From the NCBI RefSeq assembly GCF_000018685.1, contig NC_010001.1:3624001-3688000 (forward strand): a DNA stretch of 64,000 nt. The letters are read 5' to 3'. The notes below the pieces were generated by a model, which worked only from the letters and a program-made list of their open reading frames with translations, made no database searches and was not told where the DNA came from. A program made the position numbers and the translations under genes. Source of the stretch: Lachnoclostridium phytofermentans ISDg (lineage in GTDB: Bacteria > Bacillota > Clostridia > Lachnospirales > Lachnospiraceae). Shown here piece after piece: positions 52,460 through 60,712 of this stretch. Every line of letters starts with the position of its first letter. The first letter of the stretch is position 1.

Positions 52460-54076
52460 ATGAAGCAGATAAAAGTTTCGAATCCTATTCTTTCTGGATT
52501 CTATCCAGACCCATCCATAGTCCGCGTCGGACAGGATTACTATATGGTAAATTCCACATTTTCTTACTTCCCAGGGGTACCTTTATCTCATAGTACTGAC
52601 TTAATTCACTGGGAACAGATAACAAATATTCTATCTACTAAAAAACAGTTGAATCTTGCAAATTCTCCTCATAGTGGTGGTATCTATGCTCCAACCATCC
52701 GCTATCATAAAGGTACTTTCTATATGATTACTACCAATGTTTCTCATGGAGGAAATTTTATTGTAACTGCAACCAATCCTCTCGGACCTTGGTCAGAACC
52801 TTACTTTTTAAATGGTGCAGAGGGAATTGATCCTTCCCTTTTCTTTGATGAAGACGGAACTTGCTATTATTGTGGAACGAAAGGCCGCAGAGAAGGATCT
52901 GCTTTCTTCGGTGATAATGAGATTTATGTACAAGAAGTTGACTTAACTACCATGCAGTTAACAGGCGAATCTTATGCCATATGGCACGGTGCCCTAAAAG
53001 GAGTTGAGTGGCCAGAAGGTCCGCATATTTATAAACGTGATGGTTGGTATTATCTCATGATTGCAGAGGGTGGTACAGGACTAAATCATGCTATTACTAT
53101 GGCTAGAAGCAAGAATATAAAAGAAACGTTTGAAGGATGCAAAAGAAACCCTATCTTCACTCATCGTCATCTTGGAAAACAGTATTGGGCAATCAATACC
53201 GGGCATGCTGATATCGTAGAGACAGAACACGGAGACTGGTATATGGTATTGCTTGCAAGTAGGCCATGTGATGGTTACTGCTTACTTGGAAGAGAGACTT
53301 TCCTGGTTCCACTCATCTGGGAAGATGGATGGCCTATTGTAAATCCAGGTGTTGGACTTTTAGATAGAATAGTTACTATCCAAGTAAAGGATTCTTCTAC
53401 TTTAGTGGAAGCCAATGAGGCACAAGTAGGTGAAAAAGAATTAGATTCTCTTTTAAAAGACTACCATCCAACTTGTAGAGATATTAAAGAAAATTTCCGT
53501 CAGAAGGATTTGCCTCCTTATTTCTTCTACTTAAGAAATCCTCAGGAAGATCACTATGAAACAGGCAGAGAAACTGGTCTTCGCTTATACGCCAGTGATG
53601 TATCACTCACAGCAGATGCTTCTCCAACAGCGCTCTTTCTTCGCCAGACTTCTATTAATTACACACTGGGTACCAAACTAGAATCCACTCTAACGAATGA
53701 AAATAGTGAAGCTGGTATCCTCCTAATGCAAAGTAATCATTTTCATTACCGTTTTTGTATCTATAAGAGTAACGTTCCTATGGTTGTATTAATATCTTGT
53801 ATCGAGGGAAAAGAGCAGTTTTTAATTAAGAGAGAATTGTCGAAATTCCCTTCCTATCTGCAGGTGAGGGAAGAAGACCTAAACTTAAGCTTTTTCTACT
53901 CTTTCGATGGAACAGAATACCAAACTGTTGCTGCTTCGATTGATGCGAGTATCCTTAGCACAGAACGTGCTGGCGGCTTTGTTGGTACCTGCCTTGGTTT
54001 ATATACCTATACACCTACCAAGGAATTTGGAGAGGATTTTGTAGATTTTGATTATCTGCATTATCAGGTAATGTAG
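52460..54076 (+). CDS. Glycoside hydrolase family 43 beta-xylosidase
   Basis: 538 residues. SNPILSGFYPDPSIVRVGQD with the catalytic base Asp, GIDPSLFFDEDG and WPEGPHIYKRDG with the acid Glu match five-bladed GH43 xylosidases of the XynB type. A C-terminal beta-sandwich (about 330-538) is also typical. No signal peptide. ATG 52460 follows AAGGGG. Confidence 0.93.
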   Translation: MKQIKVSNPILSGFYPDPSIVRVGQDYYMVNSTFSYFPGVPLSHSTDLIHWEQITNILSTKKQLNLANSPHSGGIYAPTIRYHKGTFYMITTNVSHGGNFIVTATNPLGPWSEPYFLNGAEGIDPSLFFDEDGTCYYCGTKGRREGSAFFGDNEIYVQEVDLTTMQLTGESYAIWHGALKGVEWPEGPHIYKRDGWYYLMIAEGGTGLNHAITMARSKNIKETFEGCKRNPIFTHRHLGKQYWAINTGHADIVETEHGDWYMVLLASRPCDGYCLLGRETFLVPLIWEDGWPIVNPGVGLLDRIVTIQVKDSSTLVEANEAQVGEKELDSLLKDYHPTCRDIKENFRQKDLPPYFFYLRNPQEDHYETGRETGLRLYASDVSLTADASPTALFLRQTSINYTLGTKLESTLTNENSEAGILLMQSNHFHYRFCIYKSNVPMVVLISCIEGKEQFLIKRELSKFPSYLQVREEDLNLSFFYSFDGTEYQTVAASIDASILSTERAGGFVGTCLGLYTYTPTKEFGEDFVDFDYLHYQVM

Positions 54077-54222
54077 CCAACAAAATGTATTACATTATTG
54101 GAACCAAAATAACTAATTACAATACATATTAGTCCCTCTAAATTCCCGCTTTCCCAACCTTGAAATTCTCCACATAACAGAAAAAGTTTCATAGGAATTT
54201 GAACAATTTCTTATACAAGAAA

Positions 54223-54262
54223 AAGCAAGTTGAACTAAGCTCCTGCTTGGTTCAACTTGCTT
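54223..54262. terminator. Bidirectional terminator between GH43 and SufB-like genes
   Basis: AAGCAAGTTGAAC-T-AAG pairs with CTT-G-GTTCAACTTGCTT, then CTTTTGTTT. The upstream flank resembles the start of the palindromic repeat family. Confidence 0.8.
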
Positions 54263-54275
54263 CTTTTGTTTGTCT

Positions 54276-55193
54276 TTATTTTAAGAACCCATTCACAATC
54301 TGTGCTTCTGCTTCTGCTTCCGTGAGACCTAACGTCATAAGCTTGGTAATCTCTTCTCCAGCAATCTTACCAATTGCGGCTTCATGAATCAGACTTGCCT
54401 CTAAATGATTCGCCGTAATCTCTGGAATTGCACTTACACTACCACGGTCCATTAAAATAGCGTCACACTCGGTATGTCCATAACATTTATTATTTCCATT
54501 AATTTTAGATAAAAAGATTTGGTGAGAATCCTCTTTTGCAACAGAACGGGAAATTACGTTTGCTCCACAATCTTCTCCATTTAAGTTTACTTCAAAATCA
54601 GTCTTTGCATATTGTTTTCCGTGAGTCATTATCTTTTCTTTAATTACTAAAGTTGCTTTATCTTCTAAGGTTGCCTGAGTAGTGCGAATGGTGGAATCCA
54701 CGCCCTTGATTTGAACTGTATCCATCTCCATGTAACCGCCCTCATCAATATGAATAATTGTTTGTGGATTTAAGATTCTCTCGCCACTGCCATCTCCAGA
54801 ACCATAGTGCTTCTCTACATATTTTACTTTTGCGTTTTTTCCAATAAAGAAGCTATGAATACCATCGTGTTCTGATTTATCAGAACCACCATTGTGAATA
54901 CCACATCCTGCAACGATTGTAACATCGGAATCTTCTCCAATAAAGAAGTCATTATAAACTAATTCTGTCAGACCACTCTGGCTTAATACAACTGGAATAT
55001 GAATACTTTCATTCTTAGTTCCTGGTTTTACAATGATGTCGATTCCTGGTTTATCCGTTTTTGTAACAATATCGATATGTTCTGTTGTATTTCTACCAGC
55101 ACCTTGTCCATTTACTCTTAAATTATAAGCTCCCTGTGGAACCTCGTGGAGGTCAGCCACCTGTATGAGCAATTCTTTTTGTATTTCATCCAT
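54276..55193 (-). CDS. SufB/SufD-family Fe-S scaffold protein (short form)
   Basis: 305 residues with the SufB/D beta-helix core and an NHLEASLIHEAAIGKI end. It is shorter than E. coli SufB and is encoded alone with SufC, as in the minimal two-gene Suf-type systems. It probably scaffolds Fe-S clusters. Confidence 0.88.
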   Translation of the reverse strand: MDEIQKELLIQVADLHEVPQGAYNLRVNGQGAGRNTTEHIDIVTKTDKPGIDIIVKPGTKNESIHIPVVLSQSGLTELVYNDFFIGEDSDVTIVAGCGIHNGGSDKSEHDGIHSFFIGKNAKVKYVEKHYGSGDGSGERILNPQTIIHIDEGGYMEMDTVQIKGVDSTIRTTQATLEDKATLVIKEKIMTHGKQYAKTDFEVNLNGEDCGANVISRSVAKEDSHQIFLSKINGNNKCYGHTECDAILMDRGSVSAIPEITANHLEASLIHEAAIGKIAGEEITKLMTLGLTEAEAEAQIVNGFLK

Positions 55194-55196
55194 TGC

Positions 55197-55919
55197 TTAT
55201 GCCTCCCCCTTATAAAATTTGCAGCTTGGTGTTTCGTTCAATAATTTCGGTAAGATTTTTTCCTTCTCATCTACCTCTACTACACTACCATTCGCAATTA
55301 CGATGATATCATCAGCAATATTTAATATACGTTCCTGATGTGAAATAATGACGATAGAACCATGGATTTCCTCATGCATTTTCTCAAATACACGTATTAG
55401 GTTATTAAAACTCCATAGGTCAATCCCTGCTTCTGGTTCATCAAATACGGAGAGTTTCGTTTTTCTAGCAATAATCGTCGCAATCTCAATACGTTTTAGC
55501 TCACCACCGGAAAGGCTCGCATTAACTTCACGATTGATATAATCTTTCGCGCATAGTCCTACCTCGGAGAGGTATTCACAAGCTTTTGCCGTACTGATAT
55601 TATTACCGGCAGCTAATGTTATAAGATCCTTTACTGTTATTCCCTTAAACCGAACTGGCTGTTGAAATGCAAATCCGATACCTGCCTTCGCTCGGTCTGT
55701 AATGCTCATCTCCGTAATGTCTTGTCCATCAAAGAGAATCTGCCCAGAGGTTGGCTTTTCAATTCCTACTATAATTTTTGCTAATGTTGATTTACCACCA
55801 CCATTTGGCCCGGTAATTGCGATAAATTTATGATCGTCGATTGTCAAATTTATATTCTTTAATATGTCTTTGTTTGTCTCACCAGATACACCAAAGCACA
55901 CATTTTTTAGCTCTAGCAT
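55197..55919 (-). CDS. sufC: SufC-type ATPase
   Basis: 240 residues. Walker A GPNGGGKST, signature LSGGELKR, Walker B-like LSVFDEPEAGIDLW and ISHQERIL are SufC features. It pairs with the SufB-like protein 3 bp downstream. Its start overlaps the stop of the esterase gene by 7 bp. Confidence 0.92.
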   Translation of the reverse strand: MLELKNVCFGVSGETNKDILKNINLTIDDHKFIAITGPNGGGKSTLAKIIVGIEKPTSGQILFDGQDITEMSITDRAKAGIGFAFQQPVRFKGITVKDLITLAAGNNISTAKACEYLSEVGLCAKDYINREVNASLSGGELKRIEIATIIARKTKLSVFDEPEAGIDLWSFNNLIRVFEKMHEEIHGSIVIISHQERILNIADDIIVIANGSVVEVDEKEKILPKLLNETPSCKFYKGEA

Positions 55920-56746
55920 GATTTATCCCCCAATCTGCGTACCCAATCCGTTGCTAAGTGAATCCAACCCTGACATTCTGGAGTGACACCACGTCCGTCT
56001 GAGTTTTTTGTTTCTTCATTGGCTAATGCTAAACCATGGCCTCCAACTGGGTACATATGAAATTCTACAGATATATTATTTTGTCGAAGCGCACTAAGAA
56101 GCAACAAGGAGTTTTCCACTGGCACAGCGGCGTCAGTATAGGTATGCCATAAAAATACGGGTGGCATATTTTCATTCACTTGCTTCTCCAAAGACATTTT
56201 GTCTACTAAAGCATCATACTGCTCTCCAAGAAGACGTAAAAAGGAATCTCTATGTGCAAACTCTCCAGAAGTAATTACCGGATAACATAACACACATCCG
56301 TTTGGCTTTAACATCTCATTGCTTGTCTTTAGCGTTTTTGAAAGAAAGTCCTCTGTCCAAAATACGCCTAAGCTTCCCGCCAAATGTCCACCTGCACTAA
56401 ATCCTGATACTACGATACAATCTGGATCCACATTCCATTCTGCTGCATGCTCTCTTACCATCTTAACACTTGCTGCAAGTTCAAGCAAAGCAACCGGATA
56501 TTCCACTGGTGCTACATGGTAGCGAAGAACAAAGGCATGAAATCCTGCCGCAAGATATTGAATCGCTATCGGTTCTGCTTCACGATCAGAAGTTCTGCTA
56601 TATCCACCACCTGGACAAATAATGACTGCCGGTCGTTTTCTATTACTATCCACCTGAGGCGTGTTATCTAATACATATGTGTAGAGCTTTGCACTTTCTG
56701 TAAGCTCATACCCTTCCAATTTAATATCAATTACTTCGTGCTTCAT
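55913..56746 (-). CDS. Alpha/beta hydrolase, acetyl-xylan-esterase-like
   Basis: 277 residues. ICPGGGYSRTSDREAEPIA forms the oxyanion region, VVSGFSAGGHLAGS the nucleophile elbow (Ser), with Asp and His near TYTDAAVPVENS and YPVGGHGLAL. This group includes BD-FAE/xylan acetyl esterases. No signal peptide. Nearby GH3/GH10/GH43 genes support deacetylation of xylo-oligosaccharides. Confidence 0.85.
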   Translation of the reverse strand: MKHEVIDIKLEGYELTESAKLYTYVLDNTPQVDSNRKRPAVIICPGGGYSRTSDREAEPIAIQYLAAGFHAFVLRYHVAPVEYPVALLELAASVKMVREHAAEWNVDPDCIVVSGFSAGGHLAGSLGVFWTEDFLSKTLKTSNEMLKPNGCVLCYPVITSGEFAHRDSFLRLLGEQYDALVDKMSLEKQVNENMPPVFLWHTYTDAAVPVENSLLLLSALRQNNISVEFHMYPVGGHGLALANEETKNSDGRGVTPECQGWIHLATDWVRRLGDKSC

Positions 56747-56942
56747 CCTAAACTCCTATCCGCATGCTTTAGCGTGCTGCTTTAGCCTTTTTATAATGAT
56801 GGTAACTTCGTGCTAACACAAATTACCATTATAATTGATTTTTCTAAGTTTTGTTTTCGCTCTGAATTTTCTCCAACAGTTTTTAGTATATCATAAATAT
56901 GTTAATTTTTCCACAAAAACTAGCATGAATCGATCTTTGTTC

Positions 56943-57109
56943 CATGGAAGCATATCGTACATATTCTATTGAAGCTCCTCGCACATAATCTATTGAAGCT
57001 CCTCGCACATAATCCATTGAAGCTCCTCGCACATAATCCATTGAAGCTCCTCGCACATAATCCATTGAAGCTCCTCACACATATCCATTGAAGCTCCTCA
57101 CACATATTC
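56943..57109. repeat. 23-24-bp tandem repeats, about seven copies
   Basis: Units ATTGAAGCTCCTCGCACATA plus AATCC repeat at 56968, 56992, 57016, 57040, 57064 and 57087, with a degenerate copy before. The last two are 23 bp. On the minus strand each unit reads GAGGAG-N5-ATG, a ribosome-site-like signal. The array ends at the -35 box of a consensus promoter. Confidence 0.9.
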
Positions 57110-57138
57110 TTGACATAATGGGTACATTCGAATATAAT
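57110..57138 (+). promoter_or_regulatory. Consensus promoter of the CorC/HlyC gene
   Basis: TTGACA, 17-bp spacer, TATAAT: a perfect sigma-A promoter, about 207 bp upstream of the start at 57345. Confidence 0.85.
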
Positions 57139-57164
57139 CTAGTATGTATATTCTCATGTGGTCA

Positions 57165-57199
57165 ACAAGAAAAAGTATACTTCGCGAACTTTTCCTTGT
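57165..57199. repeat. Palindromic intergenic element, copy 3 (in a 5' leader)
   Basis: ACAAGAAAAAGTATAC...ACTTTTCCTTGT lies about 20 nt after the predicted start point of the CorC/HlyC transcript. Confidence 0.65.
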
Positions 57200-57272
57200 G
57201 ATAATGAAAGAACGAACATAAGAATCTGTTCCTATCATTTGACTAATAATATATATTTATCACATAACATGG

Positions 57273-57290
57273 ACAATGTCATGACATTGT
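57273..57290. promoter_or_regulatory. 18-bp perfect palindrome in CorC/HlyC leader
   Basis: ACAATGTCATGACATTGT is a perfect inverted repeat, 55 bp before the start codon. An operator or RNA hairpin. Confidence 0.5.
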
Positions 57291-57344
57291 TCCAACACTA
57301 ATCCATAGCAATATGGAATATTTTTATTATAAGGAGATGATTCT

Positions 57345-58634
57345 TTGGACCCCGTCGCCACGCAGCTAGTCGTGTTGCTTATCTTGTTACTATTGTCCGC
57401 ATTTTTCTCATCTGCAGAAACTTCCCTAACCACTGTTAATAAACTTCGTATTCGAAGCATGGTGGATCAAGGGGTTAAGGGTGCGAAAACTGTCAGTATA
57501 TTAATTGAAAATCCTGCAAAGATGCTTAGTACCATCTTAATCGGTAATAACGTTGTAAACCTAACCGCTTCATCGTTAGCTACATCTCTTGCGCTATCCC
57601 ATTGGGGTAGTAAAGCCGCAGGAATTGCAACTGGTATATTAACTTTGTTAATCCTAATCTTTGGTGAAATTACACCGAAGACACTCGCAACTATTCATGC
57701 AGAAAAAATAGCTTTCTTTGTTGCACCGATTATTTATTTCATCACACAGTTATTAACACCTGTTGTTTATATTGTGAATAAGATGTCTTATCTTATTTTG
57801 TTTATCTTACGTGTTGATCCAAATAAAAAATACGTTACGATGACAGAAAATGAACTACGTACCATCGTAGACGTCAGCCATGAAGAAGGTGTAATCGAAA
57901 GCGAAGAAAGAAAAATGATTACTAATGTAGTAGATTTCGGTGACTCACTCGCAAAGGATGTTATGGTTCCTAGAATTAATATGGCTTTTGCAAGTGTTGA
58001 TATGTCCTATTCTCAATTGATTGAAGTATTCCGCGAAGAACAATACTCAAGAATGCCCGTGTATGACGAAAACCGTGATGATATTGTTGGTATCATCAAC
58101 TTAAAAGATGTATTCTTTTTCCGCGGTGATTATAATGAATTTAATATTCGTGATTATATGAGAGAACCATATTACACCTATGAATACAAAAAAACCAGTG
58201 AATTGCTAAGTGAAATGAAAAGAGAATCTTTACCAATGGTAATCGTACTGGACGAATATGGTGCAACTGCTGGTCTTATTACAATGGAAGACTTACTTGA
58301 GGAAATCGTCGGAGAGATTCGTGACGAATATGATTATGACGAAGAAGATGTTATCACCAAACTTGGTGAAAACGAATACCTTGCTGATGGTTCTGCAAAA
58401 TTAGATGAAATTAATGAGTTTATCGGATTATCCTTAGATTCTGAGGATTATGATTCCATAGCCGGTCATATCATTCATTTATTAGACCATTTACCAGAGC
58501 AAGACGAACAAATCACAGAAAATAATATCACCTATACCGTAACTAAGGTTGAAAAAAATCGTATCGATAAGGTGCATATTAAAATAGAACCTGAGTTTTA
58601 TAAATCAAATTCACAAGATAACGAAGCTAACTAA
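57345..58634 (+). CDS. CNNM/CorC (HlyC)-type membrane transporter
   Basis: 429 residues from TTG 57345 with AAGGAGATGATTC upstream. A DUF21/CNNM membrane domain with four helices (to about 180), a CBS pair (about 200-325) and a C-terminal CorC_HlyC domain. Bacterial members export Mg2+ or other divalent cations. An mgtE gene lies convergently next to it, so both probably serve Mg2+ balance. Confidence 0.9.
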   Translation: MDPVATQLVVLLILLLLSAFFSSAETSLTTVNKLRIRSMVDQGVKGAKTVSILIENPAKMLSTILIGNNVVNLTASSLATSLALSHWGSKAAGIATGILTLLILIFGEITPKTLATIHAEKIAFFVAPIIYFITQLLTPVVYIVNKMSYLILFILRVDPNKKYVTMTENELRTIVDVSHEEGVIESEERKMITNVVDFGDSLAKDVMVPRINMAFASVDMSYSQLIEVFREEQYSRMPVYDENRDDIVGIINLKDVFFFRGDYNEFNIRDYMREPYYTYEYKKTSELLSEMKRESLPMVIVLDEYGATAGLITMEDLLEEIVGEIRDEYDYDEEDVITKLGENEYLADGSAKLDEINEFIGLSLDSEDYDSIAGHIIHLLDHLPEQDEQITENNITYTVTKVEKNRIDKVHIKIEPEFYKSNSQDNEAN

Positions 58635-58643
58635 TGTTTCGAA

Positions 58644-58682
58644 AGAGAATTCTGCATATTTTCAGAGCAGAATTCTCTTTTT
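58644..58682 (+). terminator. Terminator of CorC/HlyC gene
   Basis: AGAGAATTCTGC pairs with GCAGAATTCTCT, then a T run. Confidence 0.88.
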
Positions 58683-58756
58683 TAGTTTATAAAAATTCTT
58701 TGCATGTACTTGTATTTCTTTGCATGTATTTGGATTTCATTGCATTTACTTTTATA

Positions 58757-60088
58757 CTATAAATTCATAATTCTTAAAGCAATGGAAAAGTAAATCATAA
58801 TAGAACAAGTATCTACGATAGTAGTAATTAAAGGAGCTGCCATTAATGCTGGATCCATTTTAAATACCTTTGCTACCATCGGAAGTAAACAACCAAGAAC
58901 CTTTGATAGACATACTGTGGCAACTAATGTCAGCCCTACCACCAAAGCTAATCCCAGATCATGATACTGAATAAAAATACGTATTCCATTCACAGAACCG
59001 AGCATCACACCTACTAAGAGAGCAACACGAATTTCCTTATATAAAACACGAAGAATATCTTTGGAACGTATTTCATCTAGCGCCATACCACGAATTATTA
59101 GAGTAGAAGTTTGAGAACCACAATTTCCACCGGTATCCATTAGCATTGGAATAAATGCAACTAATAAAGGAATCGCTTTAAAAGCATTCTCATATCTCGT
59201 TATCAGCACACCTGTAACAGTTGCAGAAAGCATTAACGCTAATAACCATACAATACGGTTCTTAGCATGCTGAAATACAGAAGTTCTAAAATACGAATCC
59301 TCTGATGGTGACAACGCAGCCATACGTTCAAAGTCTTCCGTGTTCTCATCCTGAATTACATCGATAGCGTCATCAATCGTGATGATACCTACTAAACGAG
59401 ATTCCTGATCTACGACTGGTAATGCAAGAAAATCATATTTATCAAATTTTCTTGCTACTACCTCTTTATCATCATGTGTATTTACCGTTATAAGATTTGT
59501 TTCCATGATATCAGAAAGAATCGTATCATTCTTTGCAAGAAGTAAGTCCTTTACTGTAACAATTCCTTGTAATCTTCTGCTATCATCAAGAACATAACAG
59601 GTATAGATTGTCTCTTTATCAAGACCAATTTTTCGAATCTTAGCAAATGCTTCATCCACTGTCATCGTTGCCTTTAGATCAATAAACTCAATGGTCATCA
59701 CACTTCCAGCACTATCAGAAGGATACTTTAAAAACTCATTTATTAATTTTCTTTGATCTGGTTGAGCTTGCTGTAATATTCTTTTTACAATATTCGCTGG
59801 CATCTCCTCAATTAAATCTACTGTATCATCTAAGAAGAGTTCCGACGTAACATCACGTAACTCTTTGTCTGTCATTGCATGAATCAGACGCTCTTGAAGC
59901 TCAGTTTCCATGTAGGAGAATGTCTCTACTGCAGTATCTTTTGTTAAGAATCTATATAGTAGAATCATATCTTCATTCTTAACTTCACTTAATATCTGTG
60001 CGATATCAGCACTATTCATGGTTTCTAAAATATGCTTTAGCTCGCTATAACTTTTATTTTCTAATAACTCTAATACTTTATCTTGCAT
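58757..60088 (-). CDS. mgtE: Magnesium transporter MgtE
   Basis: 443 residues: N-terminal superhelical MgtE_N domain (1-120), a CBS pair (about 130-255) and five membrane helices (about 280-443) with FIPMLMDTGGNCGSQTSTLI, the pore motif. It imports Mg2+ and closes when the cytosolic domains bind Mg2+. An M-box riboswitch lies upstream. AGGAGGGC ribosome site. Confidence 0.95.
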   Translation of the reverse strand: MQDKVLELLENKSYSELKHILETMNSADIAQILSEVKNEDMILLYRFLTKDTAVETFSYMETELQERLIHAMTDKELRDVTSELFLDDTVDLIEEMPANIVKRILQQAQPDQRKLINEFLKYPSDSAGSVMTIEFIDLKATMTVDEAFAKIRKIGLDKETIYTCYVLDDSRRLQGIVTVKDLLLAKNDTILSDIMETNLITVNTHDDKEVVARKFDKYDFLALPVVDQESRLVGIITIDDAIDVIQDENTEDFERMAALSPSEDSYFRTSVFQHAKNRIVWLLALMLSATVTGVLITRYENAFKAIPLLVAFIPMLMDTGGNCGSQTSTLIIRGMALDEIRSKDILRVLYKEIRVALLVGVMLGSVNGIRIFIQYHDLGLALVVGLTLVATVCLSKVLGCLLPMVAKVFKMDPALMAAPLITTIVDTCSIMIYFSIALRIMNL

Positions 60089-60152
60089 GCTTATGCCCTC
60101 CTATCATCTTCATTCCAGTTGGCATAAAACCATGGGTCCCCTGAACCCTTTA

Positions 60153-60314
60153 TTACTCGCCAAGGAGAATAGACATTGGCAATACAACTTCAAATTTCAC
60201 GCATACATCTTGTATACCTGGAATTATCAGTGCATTTGCTATGTAATACCACTTCCCCTTGACGCTACGCCGCTTTGGTTTTATGCCGCTACTACTGCAA
60301 CTGTCATCGTCCAT
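60153..60314 (-). CDS. 53-residue protein between M-box and mgtE
   Basis: ATG 60314 follows GAGGTGAGGAGA. The product starts MDDDSCSSSGIKPKRRSVKG and contains KWYYIANALIIPGIQDVCVK. It lies entirely in the riboswitch-controlled leader, 64 bp from mgtE. Not recognised; it could be a real small protein or a leader peptide. Confidence 0.5.
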   Translation of the reverse strand: MDDDSCSSSGIKPKRRSVKGKWYYIANALIIPGIQDVCVKFEVVLPMSILLGE

Positions 60315-60393
60315 TCTCCTCACCTCTCTTTCTACTTATAAACACTTCGGCTTTTCTTTGTTTCGGATATCCTCATATCATTATACCCAATAA

Positions 60394-60632
60394 TAAAAAA
60401 AGCCCTGCTCCCTTACCAAAATCTTCGGCAAAAGAACAAGGCTTACGAATCCATATACTCGCAGCAATTAACCGTTCAAGCTTTAGCATCGCAGGGCATG
60501 GCGTACATTTGACGCCTTGAAATTGCATTAGGTTATGCCTTGATTCGACACAACCTGCTAACCAACTAATAGTGTCTCCATTATTTCGCGGTAGCAATCC
60601 ATATCCCTGCGGTAGCCTCACCTACCGAAGTT
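60394..60632 (-). promoter_or_regulatory. M-box (ykoK) magnesium riboswitch with terminator
   Basis: Minus strand: CGGTAGGTGAGGCTACCG starts the aptamer, followed by the ATATGG, GCTACCGCGAAATAATGG and AACCTAATGC-type conserved blocks of the M-box. It ends with a terminator: AGCCTTGTTC/GAGCAGGGCT and seven T. High Mg2+ should stop transcription before mgtE. Confidence 0.88.
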
Positions 60633-60712
60633 TAATTCTTTACATACTATACTACGTATAATTACTTATGTCAACAGACGTTTCGACGTTTGACGACATA
60701 CTTACCTATTGC

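Noticed and set aside
56883..57065. 60-codon frame encoding MDYVRGAS repeats
   Set aside because: It is a by-product of the 24-bp tandem repeat; every unit has a start-like signal and there is no promoter on that strand. Kept as a repeat, not a gene.
56943..57109. Possible CRISPR array
   Set aside because: Units follow each other without unique spacers, so this is a minisatellite; no cas gene is nearby.
57260..57460. 66-codon minus-strand frame over the start of the CorC/HlyC gene
   Set aside because: Shadow of the membrane-protein coding sequence; no ribosome site or similarity.
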